Part shown: positions 33,601 to 41,111 of the stretch, piece by piece
How the letters are laid out: every line of letters starts with the position of its first letter
Numbering within the stretch: position 1 is the stretch's first letter
Source: G965276765 sp965276765
GTDB taxonomy: Bacteria > Actinomycetota > Acidimicrobiia > Acidimicrobiales > Palsa-688
Direction: 5' to 3'
Assembly: GCA_965276765.1 (NCBI GenBank)
Contig: OZ255627.1
Location: 1,054,001 to 1,118,000, forward strand
Length of the DNA stretch: 64,000 bases
The notes under the pieces: model-generated
What the model saw: the letters and a program-made list of their open reading frames with translations, nothing else
Told to the model about the DNA's origin: nothing
Database searches by the model: none
Made by a program: the position numbers and the translations under genes

Positions 33601-34049
33601 ACGGGAGCAAAGTCGCCGTGCCCGGTAGTCCGGGTCAGTAGGCAGGACCTGATGTTGAGGCGGAACAGGGCATGGTCCGGCGCGGGTGTGGGCACGCCGA
33701 GCGCTTTGCGTTCCCGCACGAACTGCACCTCTAGAGCTTGCCTCGTCGACGGGTCCACCTCCAGCCGGGCGTGGCCGCTGACGGAGAAGGCGTCCTCGTT
33801 GTCCTCGCACGGGAACGAGTGCAGCGTGTAGCGGCCGTCGCGGAGGAGGTCGGCCTGCTTGGGCGATGGGATGATGAACGCGAACAGCTCGTCGTCGGTC
33901 AGCAGCGGACACATGGGGTGGAGCCGAGGGCCACCGTCATGGCGGATCGTGGCCAGGAAGCCGAGCCCCACGCCGTGCTGATAGAGCAGGTCCCGGCCGG
34001 CACAAGCCAGCTCGGGCCGGTCGGATCGGAGCTCGTGCCACGCAGCCAC
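33579..34049 (-). CDS. Pyridoxamine 5'-phosphate oxidase-like flavin protein
   Basis: 156 residues from GTG 34049 (GGGAG upstream); a longer frame to 34265 is unsupported. Split-barrel features: GLGFLATIRHDGGPRLHPMC, LLTDDELFAFIIPSPKQADL, RYTLHSFPCEDNEDAFSVSG and the terminal HEVWRP. Such PPOX-like proteins bind FMN, heme or F420. No partner genes. It overlaps the tail of the SoxR remnant on the opposite strand. Confidence 0.8.
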   Translation of the reverse strand: MAAWHELRSDRPELACAGRDLLYQHGVGLGFLATIRHDGGPRLHPMCPLLTDDELFAFIIPSPKQADLLRDGRYTLHSFPCEDNEDAFSVSGHARLEVDPSTRQALEVQFVRERKALGVPTPAPDHALFRLNIRSCLLTRTTGHGDFAPVHEVWRP

Positions 34050-34272
34050 ACGCCGACACTCCCAGACGCCAATTTGCCCGTCAAGGACTTGTGCGTTCCG
34101 GGTGGAGCCGTACGCTGGTGATTCGGCGACGAGCCGCTCGACGCGGCCCGCAGACCGATCCCCACCGGTCGATGGCTCCGATGGCAGCCAAGCCGACCGA
34201 AGCGTCCGGTTGTCGTTGGTCTTGCGATACGGGTCGGGGGCGCGGTGACCACTGGGGCGCGACAATCAACAT

Positions 34273-34908
34273 GTGGCCCAGGATGGGAGTTCGCCTCGCC
34301 AGATCACGGTCGTCCTCTACGAAGGCTTCGAGCTTCTTGACGTCTTCGGGCCGCTGGAGATGTTCGGGGTTTTGTCTGATCACTTCCGCCTTACGCTCAT
34401 CGGCCTCGCGTCGGGACCTGTCCGTAGCGCGCAGGGCCCCAGCGCGGTAGCTCAGCACTCCTACCGGAACGCTCCCTCCGCCGAGGTGGTGCTCGTGCCC
34501 GGCGGGATCGGCACCCGCCGGCTCGTGGGCGACCAGAAGTTCCTCGAATGGCTGGCCCAATGGGCTTCCGGCGCTGAGCTCATCACCTCGGTATGCACCG
34601 GTTCGGTCCTGCTCGCCGCAGCCGGCCTGCTCGACGGCTACCGGGCGACCTCGAATAAGCGAGCCTTCGCTTGGGCGCGCGAGCAGGGTCCAGGTGTGGA
34701 ATGGGTGCCCCAGGCGCGCTGGGTCGAGGACCGCAACCGATGGACCTCATCCGGGGTGGCGGCGGGCATGGACATGGCTCTGGCGCTGATCGCCCGACTT
34801 CACGGGAACCGTCTCGCGGAGTCCGTGGCCGACGGTGTCGAGTTGGAATGGCACCGTGATCCCGCCTGGGACCCGTTTGCCGCGAAGAACGGCCTCACCT
34901 CGGCTTGA
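34273..34908 (+). CDS. DJ-1/PfpI-family (isonitrile-hydratase-like) protein
   Basis: 211 residues from GTG 34273. DJ-1/PfpI elements: ITVVLYEGFELLDVFGPLEM, VVLVPGGIGTRRLVG and the nucleophile elbow ITSVCTGSVLLAAAGLLDGY with the cysteine. A following TSNKRAFAWA and SSGVAAGMDMALALIARL resemble the N-terminal domain of FtrA/isonitrile hydratases without the AraC-type DNA-binding domain. Likely a hydratase, glyoxalase III-like enzyme or redox protein. Confidence 0.85.
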   Translation: MAQDGSSPRQITVVLYEGFELLDVFGPLEMFGVLSDHFRLTLIGLASGPVRSAQGPSAVAQHSYRNAPSAEVVLVPGGIGTRRLVGDQKFLEWLAQWASGAELITSVCTGSVLLAAAGLLDGYRATSNKRAFAWAREQGPGVEWVPQARWVEDRNRWTSSGVAAGMDMALALIARLHGNRLAESVADGVELEWHRDPAWDPFAAKNGLTSA

Positions 34909-35007
34909 CGCCCCGGCCACACAGGCGTGTCTGTTGAGGATCGGCGATCGACACCATGCCTGTCAGGGATCGCACGATGTCTCCTACTCTGGTGGTATGG
35001 TTTACCC

Positions 35008-35274
35008 GTGCCCCGTGGCCGCCCCTCACCCAAGCTCGCCATCACCGTTGACCCCGACGTCCATCAAAGGGTGAAGCAGGCGGCTGGCGAGGACCAGGTG
35101 AGCGTCTCGGCCTGGATGACCCAGGCTGCTCGGGCGGCCCTCACCGTCCGAGACGGGCTATCGGCCGTCGCCGAGTGGGAGTCCGAGAACGGACCGCTCA
35201 CCGAGATCGAGCTGTCCGAGGCTCGTCAGCGGGTGGCTGCCCAGCTCAGGTGGGGGACTGCCGCGCCAGCATGA
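35008..35274 (+). CDS. Ribbon-helix-helix antitoxin (module 6)
   Basis: 88 residues from GTG 35008. PRGRPSPKLAITVDPDVHQR then QVSVSAWMTQAARAAL is a ribbon-helix-helix fold. TATGGT at 34996-35001 lies six bases before the GTG with no ribosome-binding site, suggesting leaderless expression. The stop overlaps the toxin ATG (ATGA). Confidence 0.82.
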   Translation: MPRGRPSPKLAITVDPDVHQRVKQAAGEDQVSVSAWMTQAARAALTVRDGLSAVAEWESENGPLTEIELSEARQRVAAQLRWGTAAPA

Positions 35275-35651
35275 ATGTCATCGTCTATGACGCCGGTGTG
35301 CTGGTTGGAGCGGACCGCAGCGATCGGGCTACCTGGGCCGACCACCGAGCGCGCCTGGACCTCGGGCTGGCCCCCGTGACCACAGCGCCTGTCGTAGCCC
35401 AGGTGAGCCGCTCTGCCCGCCAGGCCCAGCTGCGCCGTTTCCTCCGCGGCTGCGTGGTGGTCCCGTTCGAGCCCTATCAGGCCCACGTGGTGGGTGCCCT
35501 GCTTGGGAAGGCGGGCAGTTCGGACGTGACCGATGGGCACGTGGTCGCGGTGGCAGCGTCGATCGGGGCTACCGTGCTCACCGCCGACCTGGACGACCTC
35601 ACTCGGCTCTCGGCTTGTCTCGATACCCCCGTTCCCGCCGTGGGGATCTGA
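35271..35651 (+). CDS. VapC-type PIN-domain toxin (module 6)
   Basis: 126 residues, a compact PIN protein. Acidic residues lie in VIVYDAGVLVGAD, SSDVTDGHVVAVAA and VLTADLDDLTRL, but the usual second acidic position (Glu in an E-x-x region) is replaced by VVAQVSRSARQ. This group of PIN proteins commonly lacks that residue, so activity is uncertain. Encoded in a four-base overlap with the antitoxin. Confidence 0.8.
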   Translation: MNVIVYDAGVLVGADRSDRATWADHRARLDLGLAPVTTAPVVAQVSRSARQAQLRRFLRGCVVVPFEPYQAHVVGALLGKAGSSDVTDGHVVAVAASIGATVLTADLDDLTRLSACLDTPVPAVGI

Positions 35652-35796
35652 TCGAGGCCCGTCGCTGATGGGAATCCCCATTCGAGGCGACCGGAACTTC
35701 GTGGGCCAAAGCCGTCGACCTATATCCCTCTCTCGGCGTCGCCGAGCGCGACCTGCTTGGATCGGGTGACTGAGCAGCGACGAACGAGGAGGTGCC

Positions 35797-36210
35797 ATGA
35801 ACATTGAGTTCCTCGCGACCGTGGCCGTGATCGCTCCCGATCCGATCAACAGCCGCAACCTGTATGTCGAGGCGCTGGGTCTCCCGCTGCAGGGCGAGGG
35901 TGACGGGTATTACCACAGCGAGCAGATCGCCGGCTGCAAGTCGTTCGGGATCTGGCCGCTCTCCCAGGCCGCTCAGGCGTGCTTCGGAACCGACCAGTGG
36001 CCCCCAGAGCGGCCGGTACCGCAGGTCAGCATCGAGTTTGATGTGGCCAACGCCGCCAGGGTCGTTCCGGCGGCACGGGAGCTCGAGCAGGCCGGCTATG
36101 AGCTGCTGCATGGAGCTCGCGAGGAACCGTGGGGCCAGACGGTTGCTCGGCTGCAGTCACCCGAGGGCGCGATCATCGGCATCTCCTACGCGCCCGTGCT
36201 GCACGACTGA
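35797..36210 (+). CDS. VOC (glyoxalase/bleomycin-resistance) family protein
   Basis: 137 residues from ATG 35797, with AGGAGG upstream. The single VOC module shows IEFLATVAVIAPDPINSRNL, a central VPQVSIEFDVANAARVVPAA and the terminal LQSPEGAIIGISYAP. Substrate or metal use cannot be read; classical metal ligands are not obvious. Monocistronic. Confidence 0.82.
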   Translation: MNIEFLATVAVIAPDPINSRNLYVEALGLPLQGEGDGYYHSEQIAGCKSFGIWPLSQAAQACFGTDQWPPERPVPQVSIEFDVANAARVVPAARELEQAGYELLHGAREEPWGQTVARLQSPEGAIIGISYAPVLHD

Positions 36211-36342
36211 ATCGAGCCAGCGAATCCAGCAGTCCCATCTCCCAGCGGTAGCCGAGCCGCGTATGGCGGCCGGGACTGCCCTCGCGAATCGCCAGCGGGC
36301 GCCCGCAGGGGAACGGCGTGCGCTCGGCTGAGAGACCACGCG

Positions 36343-36674
36343 ATGGCTCCCTGGTCCACGATCCGCCTCAAGAGGGCACCTGGTATGCGCGACATCCTCC
36401 GCGCCAACGGGGTGCAGGTCGACGCGTCCGCCTCGGCTGGATCAGGCCCGGTCAGGTGCTCGACTTCGACGTGGAGCCAGGAGAACATTTCGTCCGCGTC
36501 ACAATCTCCTGGACGGGCAGTCGGAAGGTCGCCGTCACGGTCCGCCCGGGCGAGTGCGTCGCGTTGACGACTCGGCCGCGCTCGCCGTTTACCGCCCTGT
36601 TCGACCTGTTCAGCAGGACGCGCTGGATCAGCCTCGCGGTCGACGAGCCCCAGTCCGGCTCGCAGGACCGGTGA
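36343..36674 (+). pseudogene. Small hypothetical beta-rich protein, frameshifted
   Basis: One frame gives STIRLKRAPGMRDILRANGV then QVD; after a shift near 36425 another frame continues VRLGWIRPGQVLDFDVEPGE, HFVRVTISWTGSRKVAVTVR and PGECVALTTRP. Together this is a known style of small beta-sandwich hypothetical protein (xGxIRPGExxxFxVxPG-H). Broken here or carrying a base-call error. The 195 bases after it contain no gene. Confidence 0.5.
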
Positions 36675-36869
36675 CGGTGAAGAGCCCTCGACTCCGACCA
36701 AGGGCTAGGCATTCGAGCAATCCGTGCCGACACTTCCAATATCCACAGGAGGGCCTGCGTTGAACCACCTCTCGAACACAAAGACGTTCACCACCTGCAT
36801 CGGGAATCCACGAGAACATTCCTCGTGCTCTCCCCATCCGACCGCCAGTCATCAAAGACGTAGCGACCG

Positions 36870-37808
36870 ATGAGCACGGCTCACACGCTGCAGGTCAATG
36901 GAGCCGACGGGCTCGTCGGCTCTGAGGTCCCCCTACTCGAGTTCGGCAGCCGAACTCTTGGCCCCAGCGTCACACTCATCGCCGGCGTCCACGGCTGTGA
37001 GTACTCCTCGATGCTCGGGCTGCGCCGATTCCTGACCGACCTGGACGAGGCCGAACTACAAGGGCACATCACCGCCGTTCCCATCCTCAACCTGGCGTCC
37101 TTCCATGCCCGGACCCCGTTCGTCGTTCCCCACGACGGCCTCAACCTCAACCGCTCCTTCCCAGGCAACGCTGCGGGCAGCTTCACCGAGCGCCTTGCGC
37201 TGGCTGTATTCGACCAGTTGGTCCGCCCGGCCGACGCCGTCCTCGACTTGCACTGTGGAGACCAGGTGGAGGCGCTGGCCCCCTTTACCCTCTATGACGC
37301 CTCAGCCGTGGAAGCCAAGGCGCGAGCCATGGCATTCGCTTACGGGCTGCCCTATTCCATCCGGATGGAACGCTCCGACAGCCCTATCGCCGGCACGTTG
37401 AGCGCGGCAGCCTCCAAGATCGGCATTCCGGCCATCACGGCAGAAGCCGGTGGATGCGGACTCGTCGACGAGACATCCGTGCAGGCGCACGTGGATGGGC
37501 TCCAACGGGTATTCGCTCACCTGGGCATGCTGCCAACAACCGAAATGGCCAGTCAGCCGCCCGAGGAGTTGAACCGATTCATGTGGCTCCGCGCGACGAA
37601 CGCCGGATGGTGGACACCTTCGGCGTCGGTCGGTGACCACCTGCCGGCCGGCTCCACCCTCGGGACGGTCTCGCCCCTGCTGGGCGGTGTGCAATTCGAC
37701 GACGAGCAAATCGTCACACCTGATCCCGGCATACCGATCTTCATAACCACAAGTCCCGCTGTAGCGGCGGATGGACTCCTTCTCGGCCTTGGTGTTCCGT
37801 TGCCCTAA
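36870..37808 (+). CDS. Succinylglutamate desuccinylase/aspartoacylase-family deacylase
   Basis: 312 residues of an M14-related zinc enzyme. Zinc ligands are visible: His and Glu in LIAGVHGCEYSSM and His in VLDLHCGDQVEA; a catalytic glutamate is likely in AITAEAGGCGL. The conserved LNLNRSFPGNAAGSFTERLA segment is present. A C-terminal lipoyl-like beta domain (SVGDHLPAGSTLGTVSPLLG) is also typical. Members remove acyl groups from amino acids or related amides. No operon partner; start ATG 36870. Confidence 0.87.
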   Translation: MSTAHTLQVNGADGLVGSEVPLLEFGSRTLGPSVTLIAGVHGCEYSSMLGLRRFLTDLDEAELQGHITAVPILNLASFHARTPFVVPHDGLNLNRSFPGNAAGSFTERLALAVFDQLVRPADAVLDLHCGDQVEALAPFTLYDASAVEAKARAMAFAYGLPYSIRMERSDSPIAGTLSAAASKIGIPAITAEAGGCGLVDETSVQAHVDGLQRVFAHLGMLPTTEMASQPPEELNRFMWLRATNAGWWTPSASVGDHLPAGSTLGTVSPLLGGVQFDDEQIVTPDPGIPIFITTSPAVAADGLLLGLGVPLP

Positions 37809-37879
37809 GGTCTGATAATCCGCCCCTGTGACAGCCCGGATGGTTATGGTGTCGGGTCAGGTTCACGGACTCTTCTCTG

Positions 37880-37990
37880 CTAGTTCCGGTCGGTTGGACG
37901 TCGTAGTGATGGTCCGCAGGCGTCGCGCTCGGCGTCATGCGCCCGCAACCAATCCCGGAACAGCAGTGTCTCCCGCCACACCGGGGCGGA
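37880..37990 (-). pseudogene. GrpB/UPF0157-like C-terminal remnant
   Basis: In the 291-base gap before the dodecin gene a minus-strand reading PVWRETLLFRDWLRAHDAER resembles the FRDWLRAHP motif of GrpB-family nucleotidyltransferase-fold proteins. Nothing on either side supports a whole gene. Confidence 0.35.
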
Positions 37991-38099
37991 CATGGGTCCG
38001 TGGTGACGCCGGGGTATCTGCGACTCCCAGGACCGTGCCTCGCAGTTTGGTGCTAGAAACGACAACGATTAGTTGCATCGACAGGCCGAGGGGGTCGAC

Positions 38100-38315
38100 A
38101 TGGCTGAGAGTGTGTACAAAGTCATCGAGCTGGTAGGGACCAGCGAAGAGTCATGGGAGAAAGCCGCCACCGCTGCGGTCACCAAGGCGGCTGTCTCGCT
38201 GAGGGACCTGCGCGTCGCGGAGGTAGTCGAGCTCGACCTGCAGCTGGAGGAAGGTCAGGTAAAAGCCTACCGAGCAAAGGTCAAGGTCTCGTTCAAGTAC
38301 GAAGGTGGTGCCTGA
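38100..38315 (+). CDS. Dodecin flavin-binding protein
   Basis: 71 residues, exact dodecin size. MAESVYKVIELVGTSEESWE and KAAVSLRDLRVAEVVELDLQ followed by VKAYRAKVKVSFKYEG match the family, which assembles into a hollow dodecamer storing FMN or riboflavin. Conserved W in EESWEKA is the flavin-stacking residue. Close to several flavoenzyme genes (38-50 kb), a possible flavin buffer. The 427 bases after it contain only an IS256-like remnant. Confidence 0.9.
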   Translation: MAESVYKVIELVGTSEESWEKAATAAVTKAAVSLRDLRVAEVVELDLQLEEGQVKAYRAKVKVSFKYEGGA

Positions 38316-38514
38316 CGGCAAGGTGTCAAAGCAGGCTACTGAGGCGTCCAGGCGTTGTAACGACCCCAAGGATCCGCCTGAGCAGCCCCGGTCAGTGATC
38401 CGGCTGACGGTCGCTTTCGACACCGACGCCCTTTGGATCAGGTGCCGTTGCGATTGTTCTCCGAGCCGGCCCCTGGCCGGACGCTGCTTCAACAACCCAT
38501 CAGCGCCGGCCCTG

Positions 38515-38610
38515 CTACTTGGCCAGGCCGACCAGCTCGGTCGCGGCCTGATGCTCCGCTGACACCTCCGCCGGCTTGCGCTTCGCCATCTCGTCCAGTG
38601 CTATGGGCAT
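38515..38610 (-). pseudogene. IS256-type transposase N-terminal remnant
   Basis: MPIALDEMAKRKPAEVSAEH then QAATELVGLAK and a stop. The MAKRKP...AEHQAA-x-ELV-x-LAK start closely resembles IS256-family transposases; everything after residue 31 is gone. It lies at the downstream edge of the large catabolic operon, in the gap 38316-38742. Confidence 0.5.
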
Positions 38611-38742
38611 CGTCTGCCTTCCTTGCCGAGCAAGTCCGCTCAGCGTGTCAGCCAGAAACACCGTTACGTGGACACTCTCTGCGCACGCCAGGGATTGCTC
38701 CGGGTCGATGCTGCGACCGACGTGGCCGTGATGCCGATGCGC

Positions 38743-39927
38743 TCAGAGACCTTCGATCAGGGTTCCGGTCCCGAGCCCGCCGCCGCAGCACATGGTGACC
38801 ATGGCGTAGCGGCCGCCGCTGCGCTGCAGCTCGTGGACCGCCTTGGTCACCAAGAAGCTGCCCGTCGCCCCGAGGGGGTGGCCGAGAGCGATCGCCCCAC
38901 CATTGGGGTTGATCCTGTCCGGGTTCGCGCCGACGGTCTTGGCCCAGGCCAACACTACGGCGGCAAAGGCCTCGTTGATCTCGAATACGTCGATGTCGTC
39001 GATCTGCAGGCCGGAGCGGTCGAGCAGCTTCCTGGTGGCAGGTATCGGTCCCTCGAGCATGAGAACCGGGTCACAGCCGACGAGCGCCGTCTGAGTGACC
39101 CGGCCGATCGGCGTCAACTTCAGCCGTTCCGCCGCCTCGGCCGACATCATCAACACCGCGGCGGCGCCGTCTGCAATCTGCGATGACGTACCGGCCGTGT
39201 GGATCCCATCCTCCCTGGCGACCGGCTTGAGGAGGCTCAGTGCTTCGAGCGAGGTATCACGGGGAACCTCGTCTCGGGTGACCGTAATCCGCTGTCCGGT
39301 CCGTTTGCCCTCAGCGTCGAACACGTCCACGTCGACGGGAAGGATCTGAGTCTCGAACCGTCCTTCGGCGATCGCCTTCGCCGCCCGTTCCTGAGAGACG
39401 AGCCCGAAGCTGTCCGCGTCGGCACGGCTCACCTCGTACTTCGTGGCAATGCGTTCCGCTCCCTCGAACTGGCTGGCGAATTCGAAGTGGCTGAAGTAGG
39501 ACTTCGAGAGCGGTTTGCCCAGGCCGGCCTTGGCGCCGGCGACAGCGTCGGACCCGATCGGGATTCGGCTCATATTCTCGACGCCGCACGCCAAGACAAT
39601 CTCCTCCGAGCCAGCGGCGATGAGGCCGTGAGCCAGGTTGACGGCGTACTGTGACGAGCCGCACTGTGTGTCGACCGTCGACGCCGCCACTTCTGCCGGG
39701 CCGCCATGGGATAACCACGCCGTTCTGGTGATACTCATTGCTTGAGCGCCCACCTTGTTGATGCAGCCACCGACGACCTGGCCGACCTGCCTCGCCTCGA
39801 CGCCGGCCCTGGCCAGCACGCCCATCTGTACCGGACCCAACACGTCGGCGGGATGAACCTGGGCCAGCAGTCCGTTCCTTCGTCCGATAGCCGACCTACC
39901 GGCTTCTACGATCACTACGTCGGTCAT
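38743..39927 (-). CDS. Thiolase (acetyl-CoA acetyltransferase family), operon gene 10
   Basis: 394 residues. Thiolase landmarks: nucleophilic Cys in STVDTQCGSSQYAVNLAHG, EINEAFAAVVLAW, the His in GGAIALGHPLGATGSFL, and the C-terminal active Cys in MVTMCCGGGLGTG. It cleaves 3-oxoacyl-CoA with CoA, releasing acetyl- or propionyl-CoA. The ATG overlaps the stop of the preceding CoA-transferase gene (ATGA). It closes the operon and fits as the last step of ring or side-chain breakdown. Confidence 0.93.
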   Translation of the reverse strand: MTDVVIVEAGRSAIGRRNGLLAQVHPADVLGPVQMGVLARAGVEARQVGQVVGGCINKVGAQAMSITRTAWLSHGGPAEVAASTVDTQCGSSQYAVNLAHGLIAAGSEEIVLACGVENMSRIPIGSDAVAGAKAGLGKPLSKSYFSHFEFASQFEGAERIATKYEVSRADADSFGLVSQERAAKAIAEGRFETQILPVDVDVFDAEGKRTGQRITVTRDEVPRDTSLEALSLLKPVAREDGIHTAGTSSQIADGAAAVLMMSAEAAERLKLTPIGRVTQTALVGCDPVLMLEGPIPATRKLLDRSGLQIDDIDVFEINEAFAAVVLAWAKTVGANPDRINPNGGAIALGHPLGATGSFLVTKAVHELQRSGGRYAMVTMCCGGGLGTGTLIEGL

Positions 39928-41111
39928 GGCAGCTCCTCAGCCTGATTCGGTGACGTCATTGGATCCGACCGGATACCCGACACGTTGCGGTCCCCCCACG
40001 GATCCGCGTCGTCGGCTCCGGCCGCGGAAAGTTGCGAACTCGGCTCATGAGCGACACCGTCGAACAGGGCAGGGTATCGAGGGTACCGGTACGTCCCCCA
40101 ACTCGGATCCTTTCCGCGCTGATACGTGCCGTTGTGCACGATCTGGGGATGTCGAAAGTGCTCTTCGGCATCGAGGACGACCGCCGCAGGCACGTCTCTG
40201 GCCCGAACCCGGGCCGCAAAGTCCTCACTCGACAGGTCGGCGGCCGCCGATTCCATCCGCTCGAACAGCCGCTGTCGGAATGCTGCGCCGGATCCAAGGG
40301 CCCTGAGCTCCGCGACCCACTCCGGATGGCCGAGAACCTCGCACAAAGCCCGGACCTGGGTACCTCCGGCGGGCGCGACGGCCACGAAGCCGTCCGATGT
40401 CCTGATCACGCTATTCGTGAACGAGCTCGGCGCCTCAAGGGGTAACGAGCCTGCCGGCGCGTGCTCGGCCAGAAGGTCTGGAAAGTTGAAGTAGGAGATG
40501 GCATCGATCATCGCTACCGCCACGAAACCCCCCTTGCCCGTTCGCTCTCGGCGCAGCAAGCCGGCCAAGGCGGCCTGCACGGCGTACCCACTCGTGCTCT
40601 TGTCAGCGAGATACGTCCGAAAGGGGGGCGTGAACCCCACTGACGGATCCAACCTTCCGATCCCGCTCTCGGCCTGAATGATGTTGTCGAAGGCTCGGCG
40701 GTCCGAACAGGGACCAGACTCCCCATACCCGGTGACGGACACATGGACCACGCGCGGGTTGGCGGCGGACAACGTCTCCCTGTCAAGGCCGAGGCGCTCG
40801 GCGACCCCGGGACGCCAGCTTTCGAGCACAACGTCGGCCTCTCGAGTCAGCTCGAGGAAGTTGTCTCGCCCCGAATCGCTCTTCAGGTCGAGCATGACAC
40901 TGCGCTTACCCCGGTTGACGACGGCAGCGCTGACGCCCACCCCGTTGACGCGCGGTGAGAACTTGCGGTACGGGTCACCAGCCGGCGACGCCTCCACTTT
41001 CAACACCGTCGCACCAAGATCCGAAAGCATCAGTCCCGCAAATGGGCCGGCCAGGTACGACGACACGTCGAGGACGCGAACGCCCGACAGGGGCGCAACA
41101 TCGGCGGGCAT
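39924..41111 (-). CDS. Family III CoA transferase (CaiB/BaiF), operon gene 9
   Basis: 395 residues. VRVLDVSSYLAGPFAGLMLS, DLGATVLKVEASPAGDPYRK, NRGKRSVMLDLKSDSG and the YLADKSTSGYAVQAALAGLL region with the expected catalytic aspartate. Moves CoA between carboxylic acids, or acts as a CoA-dependent racemase in related groups. Starts within the BVMO stop codon (TGATG) and overlaps the thiolase start, so the three are tightly coupled. The length suggests full activity. Confidence 0.9.
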   Translation of the reverse strand: MPADVAPLSGVRVLDVSSYLAGPFAGLMLSDLGATVLKVEASPAGDPYRKFSPRVNGVGVSAAVVNRGKRSVMLDLKSDSGRDNFLELTREADVVLESWRPGVAERLGLDRETLSAANPRVVHVSVTGYGESGPCSDRRAFDNIIQAESGIGRLDPSVGFTPPFRTYLADKSTSGYAVQAALAGLLRRERTGKGGFVAVAMIDAISYFNFPDLLAEHAPAGSLPLEAPSSFTNSVIRTSDGFVAVAPAGGTQVRALCEVLGHPEWVAELRALGSGAAFRQRLFERMESAAADLSSEDFAARVRARDVPAAVVLDAEEHFRHPQIVHNGTYQRGKDPSWGTYRYPRYPALFDGVAHEPSSQLSAAGADDADPWGDRNVSGIRSDPMTSPNQAEELP

